From the NCBI RefSeq assembly GCF_010233585.1, contig NZ_CP045997.1, forward strand, positions 5,558,065 through 5,622,064: DNA of 64,000 bases. The letters run 5' to 3'. The DNA comes from Spirosoma endbachense. GTDB lineage: Bacteria > Bacteroidota > Bacteroidia > Cytophagales > Spirosomataceae. The position numbers and the translations under genes are program-made. A model generated the notes under the pieces. The model searched no databases. It saw nothing but the letters and a program-made list of their open reading frames with translations, and was not told where the DNA came from. Of this stretch, positions 1 through 8,465 are shown in pieces (the first letter of the stretch is position 1; each line of letters opens with the position of its first letter).

Positions 1-82
1 TCAGCCGTGACAAGCCAGTCGCGGTAGTCTGGCCAAAACTACTAAGTAAGTAGTCAGTATAGAGGTCGAGGGTTGTCTGCAT
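1..82 (-). CDS. Transposase, N-terminal fragment (cut by window edge)
   Basis: Reading the minus strand from the ATG at 82-80 gives 27 residues starting MQTTLDLYTDYLLSS and continuing FGQTTATGLSRL to the edge of the window. This resembles the N-terminus of DDE transposases common in Cytophagales genomes, where a DYLxSSF..TTATG segment precedes the catalytic domain. The call rests on recalled family resemblance of a short stretch, so the family is not assigned. Bases 83-320 show no gene and probably hold the end of the insertion element and the 3' flank of the regulator that follows. No clear terminal inverted repeat could be paired because the other end is outside the window. Confidence 0.6.
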   Translation of the reverse strand, partial: MQTTLDLYTDYLLSSFGQTTATGLSRL

Positions 83-320
83 ACTCAAAATTAAACCAGC
101 CATCCAAAAGGTGGCGTAACATCAGTTTTTAATTAGGACTTTGGCTTACCAGCCAGCTGCTATACGGGATTAAGCAAAGGCCAAATTCTTGCCTTCATAA
201 ACAAAGAAAAAGTAATAGGGAAACAGGGAACTGGAAGTATACTAATTCATAAAATGCTCGGTCATATAAAGAGTGTCTTATAAATTTTCAGCAAAGCAGG
301 AAAAGGAAGTATATTTTCCA

Positions 321-971
321 TTAGTTTTCAAAATCCGCCAGAACCTGATGTTGTTGAGCAAGCTGGTTAAGCTCAATAATATTTTTCACTTCCAACTTTT
401 CAAATATCCGGCAGCGAAATGTGCTTGCCGTCGACGCACTGATAGCCAATGCATTTGCCACTTCCATAGCACCAAAGCCCTTTAATAAAAGCATTGTAAC
501 CTCAAATTCTCTGTTTGACAGCTTATCAAAAGGAGAATCTACCGCATTATTGATTACAGCATTGGTAAACATTTCAACCTGTAACTGAGACACATACCGC
601 TTGCCACCGCTAATGACACGGATTGCCTCTGAAAGGATCTCGTCTGGTTCTGATTTGTTAACGTACCCCATAACGCCAGCTCTAAAAAAACGGGTAGCGA
701 ATACCTTATCCGGTTTGACAGTTATTATCAGAATCTTAAGCTCAGGAGAAACTGACAACGCATCTACAATAAGTCCCAGCTCATCGGTTTCAGGCATATT
801 TAGGTCAGTCAACAACATGTCGAACTTTGTCGTTCTCAGCTTCTTGATTACCTGTGCTCCATTTGCTGCGAATTGAACCTGAGTATTAAATCCCAAAACT
901 TCTTTAACAACCAGTTGAAGCCCTTTTCTAACCAACTGATGATCATCCGCTATTAGTATTGACATTGCCAT
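321..971 (-). CDS. LuxR/NarL-type two-component response regulator
   Basis: This 216-residue protein has the two-domain plan of the NarL/FixJ family. Residues 3-120 form a receiver with the acidic pair D9-D10, the phosphoacceptor D56 in LLTDLNMP and a conserved lysine near residue 106 (VNKSEPDEIL). Residues 148-210 form a helix-turn-helix opening with LSNREFEVTMLLLKGF. It should act as a phosphorylation-controlled DNA-binding transcription factor. In the recognition segment the usual T.K.H..... motif reads STASTFRCRIFEKL, so it is a somewhat divergent output domain. No histidine kinase lies next to it. Either M1 or M3 could be the start; the first is used. The gene is more AT-rich than most neighbours. 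Confidence 0.9.
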   Translation of the reverse strand: MAMSILIADDHQLVRKGLQLVVKEVLGFNTQVQFAANGAQVIKKLRTTKFDMLLTDLNMPETDELGLIVDALSVSPELKILIITVKPDKVFATRFFRAGVMGYVNKSEPDEILSEAIRVISGGKRYVSQLQVEMFTNAVINNAVDSPFDKLSNREFEVTMLLLKGFGAMEVANALAISASTASTFRCRIFEKLEVKNIIELNQLAQQHQVLADFEN

Positions 972-1435
972 ACGATCAATTTATGCTGTTAACCTCATTA
1001 TCGACCAGATTTTGGCTGATAATGAGGTTAAAGTAACACAATATCGTAATAAGTTGCAATATATCACTGACCAAAACAGTATGATTGGGAAAATCTACAC
1101 TTGTCAAAAGCAATGGCAGGCCGACATCGATCCATAAAATGACTCGAGTATGTTCCAATCCCTGAGTAAATATGGGTGAGTTGAATTTGCGCAACAGACC
1201 TCAAGTGGGAATGAGTCGTAACCTTTCATCCGGAGTACCGTAAAAGCACTTGGCTTGCGTTTACTTTAACATCAGAAGCAAACTAGTGCTCGGCCAAGTT
1301 AAACCTATAAGCCGGGCCAGCTTATAGGTTTGTCATCAACCCCATTCATGACTATGCCGTATAAACTATAAATTGGAGAAGAGTACTAGTTGGTACCGTT
1401 ATACTATCTTAGTTGATGGTCAACTTTAAAGTTTT
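972..1435. other. Intergenic region containing a repeat element
   Basis: No convincing gene was found in these 464 bases. A 72-codon minus-strand frame at 976-1194 has no recognisable features and is treated as chance. The region holds copy 1 of repeat family A at 1282-1390 and otherwise nothing recognisable. Confidence 0.5.
1282..1390. repeat. Repeat family A, copy 1 (MITE-like element)
   Basis: A 109-bp element is bounded by ACTAGTGCTC on the left and GAGTACTAGT on the right, which are inverted copies with one mismatch. Inside is a hairpin formed by AAACCTATAAG and CTTATAGGTTT. The same left end and internal hairpin recur at 47464 and 52963, and the right end recurs at 47557. It has no coding capacity. 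The structure fits a miniature inverted-repeat element moved by a transposase elsewhere. Confidence 0.75.
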
Positions 1436-2400
1436 CTATCCACGCCTTATTGTGATCGAGCGCACGCTGCTTACAGAATACTTTTTCACGAACAGATCCT
1501 CCTTTGTATTAATTGGCTCGTCATTGACTGCAACGATAATGTCATTTGTCCTGACTCCCCAACTATAACCATTACCCTCGTTGACTACCTTCAAAACAAA
1601 GGCTCCACGGTCGTATCCACCGGTCGCATCGATCAAATCACCGTCCGTAATATTGTTAACAAGAGCCCCAAACCAATTGACAGCTGCATTATACCCAGCT
1701 GATGGGTTATCTTATAGCACTGACTTGACCTCAGGAGCGAGCAAAGTCTTCAACCAGGATGGAACACTCTTGTTTTTATCCAGGATGTATTCTTCCTGCA
1801 TTGAAAACCCTACCGGCGAACCGTTATTGAACGTCTGTGCCTTTAATGTTAGGGTTCGATCAAGTAGACTCGGTTCAGTATAAGCCCTGCTGCCAAGAGT
1901 GGGGTCTGTCCCATCAAGCGTATAATGTATGTCCCCGCCACGTGCGTCGGGCAGTAAGACTACGTTTAACGTTTTTCCAAAGGTTCCACTCCGCGGTTTG
2001 GCACGTGTCATAGTATGCCCAAAAATGTCCATGGGAAAGTTTTTGAAACCTATTTTTAGGGCAGGAGAGGAATCCTGCACTCGATAATCCTCGTTTTCAG
2101 GACTGCAAAAACCGGATTTGTAATTAGCGAATGGTTATCGTAGCCCGCTTGCTGCCATTGCTCATAGGTCTTATCAGTTGTCATGCGAGGAACCTATACG
2201 TTTGCATTGTAATAAAGGTTGCTGTCAATTTTTTCACTCCATCGCATGTTAACCGGCATACGGATTGGTTTGAAGAAAGTTTCAGTTGTATCGTCGGGTC
2301 CAGCATATTGGCTTTGTGCTCCCTGTTGGCGCAAGCCAGTCGAAAATTCTGGGCATCGAACAGCCGCGGCCGACTGCCCACTATCGGCATAGAGAAACAA
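1436..2400 (-). pseudogene. Decayed right-handed parallel beta-helix protein with CHB_HEX_C-like and PDZ domains
   Basis: Read on the minus strand, three consecutive fragments match one secreted glycan-active protein type. First comes the end of a beta-helix (SEKIDSNLYYN, then TYEQWQQAGYDNHSL, then ENEDYRVQDSSPALKIGFK). Next is a chitobiase-C/Fn3-associated domain (IHYTLDGTDPTLGS), and last a PDZ-like domain (GVRTNDIIVAVNDEPI). The frame is broken by a TAG at 2196-2194, a frameshift near 2104-2112 and a TAA at 1714-1712. Sequence beyond each break still reads as the expected continuation. A further in-frame stop occurs just above 2400, and the 5' part of the gene is missing. The ancestral function was probably polysaccharide degradation at the cell surface. 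Confidence 0.75.
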
Positions 2401-2697
2401 GCCCTAAAGGTTAATTTTGGCCGACTACAGCAGTATGCACAACACCTCAAACTCAAACAAGGTCGCTATTCAGCTATTTGAGGTTTGTTTTTTGAAGACT
2501 GACCCTTCTAATAAACTGGCTCTTCCGTACTTTGTGTGGTGGACTAAGTGTTCAGCCTACATGAGTACTGAACTTGCATTTTCTGTTTATCGGCCCAATA
2601 AACAAACTGGACAGACTATTTATCGGCTACGGACAAGCCTGGTTACAGATTATTTGATCAACGAGTTGGCTAATTCAGGAATTCAGTCAATCAACGG

Positions 2698-3363
2698 TTA
2701 AGCGAAAGTCTTGTAACCATGATATTCCCGCGTCCAGTGCCAGGCTCCGACGGCAGCAATAAAGCAGAAAGCAAAATATTCGACGCCAACAAACTTCACG
2801 CCTTTTACAAAATACATGTAAGTCAGAATGGCATCTACGCCCAACCAGACATACCAGCATTCTACGCGCTTTTCAATCATTAAAAACGTTGCGACAATGC
2901 TCATGACGGTTGTGAACGAATCGAGGTAGGGGAAGGCACTGGGCTTGCTGAATAGTACGGGAAACCATTCGTGCAGGTTGCTGGCAAAAGTGCCAAGTAG
3001 CGCGGTTGCAATGATACCAGCCAGCGTCCATATGAGGAATTGTCGGGCAGGCATTCGACTAATACGAAGCTCCTGTTTCGTATCCGCTTCATTTTGTTTC
3101 GGGTGGGTCCATCGCCACCAGCCCTGTAGATTGGTGATGAAGAAAAACACCTGCAAAAACATATCGGGATATAATTGAACCTGATAAAACAGGAAGAAAA
3201 ACAGGAAGACACTAACCGCACCAATCGGCCAGCTCCAGATGTTGGCCCTCGCTGATAACCAGACGGCTACCGCACCGCTAACCGCTCCGAAGAACTCAAG
3301 ATAGCTCATCGAATAACCCCAGAGCGTAAAGAAAATCGTATTGATATCGAAAAAATCAGCCAT
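2698..3363 (-). CDS. pnuC: Nicotinamide riboside transporter PnuC
   Basis: This 221-residue membrane protein has about seven hydrophobic segments and the PnuC hallmarks: WSWPIGAVSVFLFF in the second helix region, then ITNLQGWWRWT, and C-terminal WLGVDAILTYMYFVKG. PnuC proteins carry nicotinamide riboside across the inner membrane for NAD synthesis. Its start lies 73 bp from the divergent oxidoreductase gene at 3437, so the two share a short promoter region. No NAD-related riboswitch or NadR-like kinase was seen beside it. The internal ATG at residue 19 (MSYLEFFG) is an alternative start. Confidence 0.93.
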   Translation of the reverse strand: MADFFDINTIFFTLWGYSMSYLEFFGAVSGAVAVWLSARANIWSWPIGAVSVFLFFFLFYQVQLYPDMFLQVFFFITNLQGWWRWTHPKQNEADTKQELRISRMPARQFLIWTLAGIIATALLGTFASNLHEWFPVLFSKPSAFPYLDSFTTVMSIVATFLMIEKRVECWYVWLGVDAILTYMYFVKGVKFVGVEYFAFCFIAAVGAWHWTREYHGYKTFA

Positions 3364-3436
3364 GAATGGAAGTAATCGGCGGGAAATCTTACCTTTCTGC
3401 GAAAGTACGGATTAACCATTTATCTCAACCCTACTT

Positions 3437-4630
3437 ATGCAACGTATTGCCATGCTCGGTGGTGGCTTCATTGGCCGCTTCTATGCCGAATCCATTCACG
3501 GACAACGTAGCCGCGACAAAGTTGTAGCTATTTATGCCCGTCGGGAGGAAACGGCTAAAAAATTTGCTGATGACTATGGATGCGACTTCGCTTCGACCAA
3601 TATGGAAGAGGTGATTGCCCATCCTGATGTCGATATGGTTTGCATTGCCCTTCCTAACAACATTCATGAAACCGCTGTAAATCTGTGTGCAAAACACAAA
3701 AAATCGGTAGTATGTACAAAGCCACTTGGCCGGAATGCCGAAGAAGCCCTGCGAATGATGCAGACAGCCGAAGAAGCGGGCATTTTTGCGGGCTACCTCG
3801 AAGATTTGTGTTACACGCCCAAATTCCTGAAAGCAATAGACAGCGTTAAAAATGGCGCACTGGGCCGGATTCTCTGGGCAAAGTCGCGCGAAACCCACCC
3901 TGGGCCACATTCTGACTGGTTCTGGGATAAGGAACAGGCGGGGGGGGGGTGTATGCTCGATCTGGGTTGCCACTGTGTTGAAATTGCCCGGAATTTTATC
4001 GGTAAAGATGTAAAACCGGTCGAAGTAATGTGCTGGGCTGCCACACAGGTAAAACCCATTGATGCTGAAGACCACGCAATTGCGCTGGTAAAATACGAAA
4101 ATGGCGCAATTGGGCAGTTTGAAGTAAGCTGGACGTTCCGGGGGGGGATGGATCTTCGCGATGAGGTGATGGGTACCGAAGGAACGATCTGGATAAATAA
4201 CTTTCTACGAACGGGTTTCGAAATGTTCACAACTGGTAAAGGGGCCGATTACGTAGCCGAAAAAGCTGAATCGACCACTGGCTGGCTGTTTCCTGTTGGT
4301 GATGAAGTAAATGATCTGGGCTATAATCACATGTTTACCGACATGTTTAAAGCGCAGGAAGAAGGTCGTGAACCCGCCGAAACCTTCTACGATGGCTACG
4401 TGGTCAATGCAGTGCTGGATGCTGCCTATAAATCAGCCGAAACAAAGCAGTGGGAAAAAGTCATGCTGCCGGTCTGGCGCGGCCAGGAAGGGCTAACACC
4501 GCAGACGACACTGGTCGATTACGACGAGCAACACTACCTGATTAAAGAAGAAGTAACCCACGACGGTCGCCATAAAGTCATTCTGAAAGACAAGCAGACT
4601 GGTAAGATCAGCGAACGTGATCTGGTGTAG
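3437..4630 (+). CDS. Gfo/Idh/MocA-family NAD(P)-dependent oxidoreductase
   Basis: The 397-residue product opens with a Rossmann nucleotide-binding motif (IAMLGGGFIGRFYAESI) and has the family signature around residue 95 (VVCTKPLGRNAEEA, the EKP-like catalytic lysine region). A substrate domain follows with GGGCMLDLGCHCVEIARNFIG. Members oxidise or epimerise sugars and polyols in the cytoplasm; the substrate cannot be read from sequence. Unusually the GGG codons at 3940-3949 form an uninterrupted run of ten G, with a second run of eight at 4140-4147. The run of ten could slip and switch the gene off. A secreted hypothetical gene follows 62 bp downstream on the same strand. Confidence 0.9.
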   Translation: MQRIAMLGGGFIGRFYAESIHGQRSRDKVVAIYARREETAKKFADDYGCDFASTNMEEVIAHPDVDMVCIALPNNIHETAVNLCAKHKKSVVCTKPLGRNAEEALRMMQTAEEAGIFAGYLEDLCYTPKFLKAIDSVKNGALGRILWAKSRETHPGPHSDWFWDKEQAGGGCMLDLGCHCVEIARNFIGKDVKPVEVMCWAATQVKPIDAEDHAIALVKYENGAIGQFEVSWTFRGGMDLRDEVMGTEGTIWINNFLRTGFEMFTTGKGADYVAEKAESTTGWLFPVGDEVNDLGYNHMFTDMFKAQEEGREPAETFYDGYVVNAVLDAAYKSAETKQWEKVMLPVWRGQEGLTPQTTLVDYDEQHYLIKEEVTHDGRHKVILKDKQTGKISERDLV

Positions 4631-4692
4631 TGAAATAACTAGTTCAGTAATGATCATCGACGATAGTTCATAGACCTAAACCTGTTGATTGC

Positions 4693-5406
4693 ATGAAACC
4701 GCTGTATGCAGAGCTATTTCTGGGTGTTGGCCTGGTGATGGCGATAGAAAATGTGAAGGGTCAGTGTATCGTGTCCCAGAATTCGCAGGGGCAGCTAGTT
4801 ACCACATGCACAGTAACGGAGTCGCGCGGTACAACGGTTGTTCAGAAGCTATACCTGGGTAGTGAGTTCCTGAATTTCCCTATTTGGCAATTTGGGTCTG
4901 TCGATATCGACGGAAACAGCAAAGGACAGCCTTGTGAAATTGCCTTTAATGTGAGCAGAGACGAGGTTTCATACCGGCTTTCATCCGATACAACGCGAAT
5001 CATAACAGGGCATCCCGTAGCTTTTACAATCAATGGGGCGAAGTTCAGCAGTCAACCGTATAATGTTTTAGGGATAAAGCAGCGGATCTATTTTATGCAC
5101 CTGTATGAAGGAAAGGTGAAATTGCTCCGGCATACAAAATGTACATTGAAACAGTCGGCGGATACGAATAACGGCTATAATATTGCCAAGCAGGATAGCT
5201 ATGTCGGTTATTACGAGATGATCGACGAATATTATATTCAGCAGAAATACAAACCTCTTCAGAAGGTCTCCCTGACCAAAAAATCACTGCTTCGTTCATT
5301 GGGCGATAACGCAAAGGAGCTGGAAGCACGCATACCCAAGGGCCAGCTGACCGTTAATCAGGTAGTTAATTTGCTGGCTCATTATGACGGATTATCGACA
5401 CAGTAA
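4693..5406 (+). CDS. Secreted hypothetical protein
   Basis: A 237-residue protein of unknown function. The first roughly 25 residues (hydrophobic LYAELFLGVGLVMAI then VKGQ) look like a signal peptide, so the product is probably periplasmic or surface exposed. The rest is mixed alpha/beta with no recognised domain. Lysine-rich C-terminal helices (SLTKKSLLRSLGDNAKELEARIP) are the clearest feature. It is on the same strand as the oxidoreductase upstream, but the 62-bp gap leaves co-transcription open. The coding look is good across its whole length with no competing frame. Confidence 0.7.
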   Translation: MKPLYAELFLGVGLVMAIENVKGQCIVSQNSQGQLVTTCTVTESRGTTVVQKLYLGSEFLNFPIWQFGSVDIDGNSKGQPCEIAFNVSRDEVSYRLSSDTTRIITGHPVAFTINGAKFSSQPYNVLGIKQRIYFMHLYEGKVKLLRHTKCTLKQSADTNNGYNIAKQDSYVGYYEMIDEYYIQQKYKPLQKVSLTKKSLLRSLGDNAKELEARIPKGQLTVNQVVNLLAHYDGLSTQ

Positions 5407-5819
5407 GTATCAATTACGTAAAGGAAGTATGTCGAAATTCCGGATAATATCCTGTAGGTTTATTGGGTTGGCTTGATTTCCGGAATTCCTGCCAGTCGTT
5501 TACCCGTAAACCAAGTACGCCTTTGGCTTCGAGCCGTGCCACGGTTTGTTAATCGTCATCAAGAACCGTGGCACGGCTCGAAGCCAAAGCCCTACCAAGA
5601 TAAAACCCAATCATTGGTACAAAAATGGGTAAGACCAAATCCTTAAACCAATAAATTTCTGAAAGGCCGAGAAACTGGTACACGGTTTTCATAGAAGCAA
5701 ATTATATAGGATCTATCGACTGACAAATAGAAATTAGGCTATATATTGGACGCATAATATATTCATTTGCAAAAAAATACTTGCTGTGGATGGCTTACAG
5801 AATTTTACTGTGAAACGGA
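5407..5819. other. Intergenic region with a large palindrome
   Basis: These 413 bases have no gene. They contain the perfect palindrome of repeat family B (5521-5589). The flanks are AT-rich, and the last 60 bases before the SDR gene may hold its promoter, although no full TTTG / TAnnTTTG pair is clear. Confidence 0.5.
5521..5589. repeat. Repeat family B, copy 1 (perfect 26-bp palindrome)
   Basis: Two perfectly complementary 26-base arms (5521-5546 and 5564-5589) flank a 17-base loop. The inner core is GAGCCGTGCCACGG. A related copy with the same loop words (AATCGTCATCA) lies at 35614-35687, and one half-arm survives at 49718-49735. There is no coding capacity and no U-tract. It resembles a REP/BIME-like dispersed palindrome. 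Confidence 0.85.
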
Positions 5820-6602
5820 ATGTGGCTAGAGTCTAAAAAAATCGTTGTTATCGGAGGTACGACCGGTATGGGCCTGTCGGCTGCGCTAGCGTTCGTACGG
5901 GAAGGTGCACAGGTTGTTGTGGTTGGACGAAACCCCGAAAGCTGTACAATAGCGGAACAGCAACTCGATGGTAATGGACTAGCTATGTCCGGCGATGCTT
6001 CAGACCCGCAAACGGCCCCTAAAGCCATTGCGCTTTGTCAACAGATTTTCGGCGGATTCGATGGACTATATCATGTGGCAGGTGGTAGTGGTCGCCGTTT
6101 CGGTGATGGGCCTCTTCATGAACTCACCCTGGATGGCTGGCATTATACGGTCAATCTTAATCTAACATCCCTGATGCTGTCGAATCAGGCCGCCGTTCGT
6201 GCGTTCAGAGCACAGGGAGAGGGGGGCACTATCCTGAACATGGGGTCAGTGCTGGGGTCGCGACCATCACCAGCTTACTTCGCTACGCATGCCTATGCCG
6301 CTATGAAGTCAGGCGTAATTGGCTTTACCAAATCGGTGGCTGCTTATTATGCCAACGACAACATTCGCGTCAATGTGATTGCCCCGGCCCTGGTCGAGAC
6401 GCCAATGGCCCAGCGTGCCACCAAAGATGAAACGATCATGGCCTTTACCCGAACCAAACAGCCGCTCGATGGTGGCCGGATCGGACTACCTCATGACCTG
6501 GATGGGGGGGCTGTTTATTTCATGTCCGACTATTCGGCTTTTGCCACAGGGCAGGTTCTGACTATAGACGGTGGCTGGAGTGTGAGTGATGGGCAATTGT
6601 GA
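5820..6602 (+). CDS. Short-chain dehydrogenase/reductase (SDR)
   Basis: A 260-residue classical SDR. The cofactor motif is GGTTGMG near residue 13, the catalytic serine is in NMGSVLGS near residue 145, and the YAAMK active-site pair follows near residue 161. PALVETPMAQR after the sixth strand and the C-terminal GQVLTIDGGWS are typical. The acidic/basic residue after strand 2 is R (VVVGRNPES), which suggests NADP preference; that is inference. It probably heads a forward cluster with the ROK kinase, SIS and GNAT genes, hinting at sugar or amino-sugar metabolism. Its TGA stop lies inside an inverted repeat that fills the gap to the next gene. Confidence 0.92.
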   Translation: MWLESKKIVVIGGTTGMGLSAALAFVREGAQVVVVGRNPESCTIAEQQLDGNGLAMSGDASDPQTAPKAIALCQQIFGGFDGLYHVAGGSGRRFGDGPLHELTLDGWHYTVNLNLTSLMLSNQAAVRAFRAQGEGGTILNMGSVLGSRPSPAYFATHAYAAMKSGVIGFTKSVAAYYANDNIRVNVIAPALVETPMAQRATKDETIMAFTRTKQPLDGGRIGLPHDLDGGAVYFMSDYSAFATGQVLTIDGGWSVSDGQL

Positions 6603-6659
6603 ACCCATTTACTTTTGGTGATGACCAGGGAAATCGGGGTTCAAATGATCACTCAAAAG
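6600..6659. repeat. Stop-proximal intercistronic inverted repeats with crossing arms
   Basis: Between the SDR stop and the ROK start four short segments pair in crossed order. TGAACCC-ATTT (6600-6610) matches AAAT-GGGTTCA (6631-6643), and CTTTTGGTGAT (6612-6622) matches ATCACTCAAAAG (6648-6659, one-base bulge). Because the order is L1-L2-R1-R2, the stems either exclude each other or form a pseudoknot. The SDR stop codon lies in the first arm. Confidence 0.65.
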
Positions 6660-6691
6660 CAGGTTTCTATAAAAAAACAGAGTTCGGATAA

Positions 6692-7582
6692 ATGAATGCA
6701 ATCGGCATTGACCTCGGTGGGACCTGGATTAAAGGCGTGCTGATGGACATAGAAACGGGTGAAATCGTCAAGCAGCTCTACCATCCTACCAACGGCGAGA
6801 AAGACTGGAAGCTGGCGGTCGCCGAAACTGTTGCCGACTTAAAGGCGCTTTCATCAGGACCAGTCAAAGCCACGGGCCTGTCTGCTCCCGGTTTACCAAA
6901 CGAAACCAATCAATACATTGCGTTCATGCCCGGACGGTTGAGTGGTCTGGAAGGGTTTCATTGGGGCCATTATCTGAATGATTCCGTCCATATTGTTAAC
7001 GATGCTCACGCTGCTCTACTGGCCGAAAGCCGGTTTGGCGTTGCCAGAAAGCAACGTAATGTGGTCATGCTTACGTTGGGCACGGGCGTTGGGGGAGGAG
7101 TTCTGATTGATGGCCGATTGTATCAGGGGAATTTTCAGAAGGCAGGAAGTCTTGGTCACATCGCGGTCGACAGTGAAAGGGATCGGGACATTACCGGAAT
7201 GCCGGGCAGTCTGGAAGATGCGATTGGAAATGCAACCGTCGAAAAACGATCATTAGGCCGATTTACTTCAACCTATCAATTACTGGAAGCCTATAAACAG
7301 GGCGATTATTTCGCGCAGTGGGTCTGGCTATCGTCGGTCCGGAAGCTCGCGGTTGGGGTCAGCTCACTCATTAACTGCTTCTCGCCTGATCTGGTCGTTC
7401 TGGGTGGGGGCATTACGCAGGCTGAAGATGATTTACTGTTGCCGCTGGCCGAATTTATGAATCTATACGAATGGCGACCGGGCGGTCAAACCACACCGAT
7501 TAAAATTGCTCAGTTTGGCGATATGGCAGGCGCTATTGGAGCCGCAAGTTTCGCTATTCAATCAGAGCCAGGATTTCTTTGA
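6692..7582 (+). CDS. ROK-family sugar kinase-like protein lacking the zinc motif
   Basis: This 296-residue protein has the ROK/ASKHA phosphate-binding motif at its start (GIDLGGTWIKG), a catalytic-site VNDAHAALLAE near residue 103 and the second glycine loop LTLGTGVGGGV near residue 130. ROK kinases phosphorylate sugars such as glucose, N-acetylglucosamine or N-acetylmannosamine in the cytosol. The conserved zinc motif CxCGxxGCxE after GH is replaced: the region after SLGHIAVD reads DITGMPGSLE, so all three cysteines are lost. It has no N-terminal helix-turn-helix, so it is a kinase rather than a repressor. The neighbouring SIS gene supports a phosphosugar role. Confidence 0.88.
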   Translation: MNAIGIDLGGTWIKGVLMDIETGEIVKQLYHPTNGEKDWKLAVAETVADLKALSSGPVKATGLSAPGLPNETNQYIAFMPGRLSGLEGFHWGHYLNDSVHIVNDAHAALLAESRFGVARKQRNVVMLTLGTGVGGGVLIDGRLYQGNFQKAGSLGHIAVDSERDRDITGMPGSLEDAIGNATVEKRSLGRFTSTYQLLEAYKQGDYFAQWVWLSSVRKLAVGVSSLINCFSPDLVVLGGGITQAEDDLLLPLAEFMNLYEWRPGGQTTPIKIAQFGDMAGAIGAASFAIQSEPGFL

Positions 7583-7658
7583 TGTTGTAACTACACAATT
7601 GACTGAACTAAATACGCTTAATCCGATGAATCTCAACGGGAAACCCGGTAGTGTAGAA

Positions 7659-8459
7659 ATGACACACCAGTATATTGCCAGGTGCCGCCAAATTCTTGAC
7701 ACAGTCGAAAGTCAGACTACTCAGATCCAGCAGGCCGCTAAGTGGTTTGCCGATACAATTCTGGCAGGCCGTATGGTTCATGTCTTTGGGTCGGGCCACA
7801 GCCGGATTATGGTCGAAGAAATGTGGCCCCGTTACGGCTCTTTCCCTGGTTTTAATCCAATCGTCGAACTCTCGCTGACGTTTCATAATCTTGTGGTCGG
7901 GGCCAATGGGCAGAGGCAGGCTATGTTTCTGGAAAATGTGCCGGGGCTGGCTGACCGTATTCTGCGAAATTATACGCTAACGGATCAGGATTCTGCGCTG
8001 ATTATCTCCTCATCTGGTTGTAATGTTGTGCCAATTGAGATGGCTGAACTTTTTCAGCGACAGGGCGTAAAAGTGGTGGCACTGATTACAAAAGAGCATT
8101 CTGAAAAGAGCACAAGCAAACGGGCTGATGGCAGGAAGCTCAGCGATTTTGCTGACTTGATTCTGGACACGGGTGCACCCGTTGGCGATGCCATGTTGGC
8201 AATACCGGGATTGGATACGCCCGTAGCACCCGGAAGCACAGTAGGAGGAGCTGTGCTTGTCAATAGTATCAAAGCCGAAATTGCGCAACTGCTGACCGAA
8301 GCCGGACGACCACCCAAAGTACTCAGCGCGGGCGTTGTGGTGGGAGCTGAGCGCGCTGTTGAACTATTTGAGTCGGCTTACGATGAACATGCCCATCGAC
8401 TGGCAAAGCTGTACGAAAATGTGGGCATTCCGAGTTACGTTAGCGAACCGAATCAATAG
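7659..8459 (+). CDS. SIS-domain protein, UPF0309 family
   Basis: The 266-residue product (start MTHQYIARCRQIL) is a sugar-isomerase-fold protein of the UPF0309 group. It shows the phosphosugar-binding segments VFGSGHSRIMVEEMW near residue 47 and ALIISSSGCNVVPIEMAE near residue 115. SIS domains bind phosphorylated sugars and often isomerise them. An upstream ATG at 7626 would add 11 residues; 7659 is chosen because family members begin a few residues before the QY..... helix. The open frame reaches back into the ROK gene, which is not counted. It follows the ROK kinase by 76 bp and precedes the GNAT gene by 6 bp, which suggests one transcript. Confidence 0.88.
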   Translation: MTHQYIARCRQILDTVESQTTQIQQAAKWFADTILAGRMVHVFGSGHSRIMVEEMWPRYGSFPGFNPIVELSLTFHNLVVGANGQRQAMFLENVPGLADRILRNYTLTDQDSALIISSSGCNVVPIEMAELFQRQGVKVVALITKEHSEKSTSKRADGRKLSDFADLILDTGAPVGDAMLAIPGLDTPVAPGSTVGGAVLVNSIKAEIAQLLTEAGRPPKVLSAGVVVGAERAVELFESAYDEHAHRLAKLYENVGIPSYVSEPNQ

Positions 8460-8465
8460 CAAACA

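Noticed and set aside
976..1194. 72-codon minus-strand frame upstream of the response regulator
   Set aside because: No motif, no start context, and no continuity with the neighbouring genes.
2417..2701. 94-codon plus-strand frame
   Set aside because: It has a weak start, no recognisable family, and overlaps the 5' flank of the decayed beta-helix gene; it is probably chance.
3431..4075. 214-codon minus-strand open frame
   Set aside because: It is antisense to the Gfo/Idh/MocA gene with clear Rossmann and substrate motifs.
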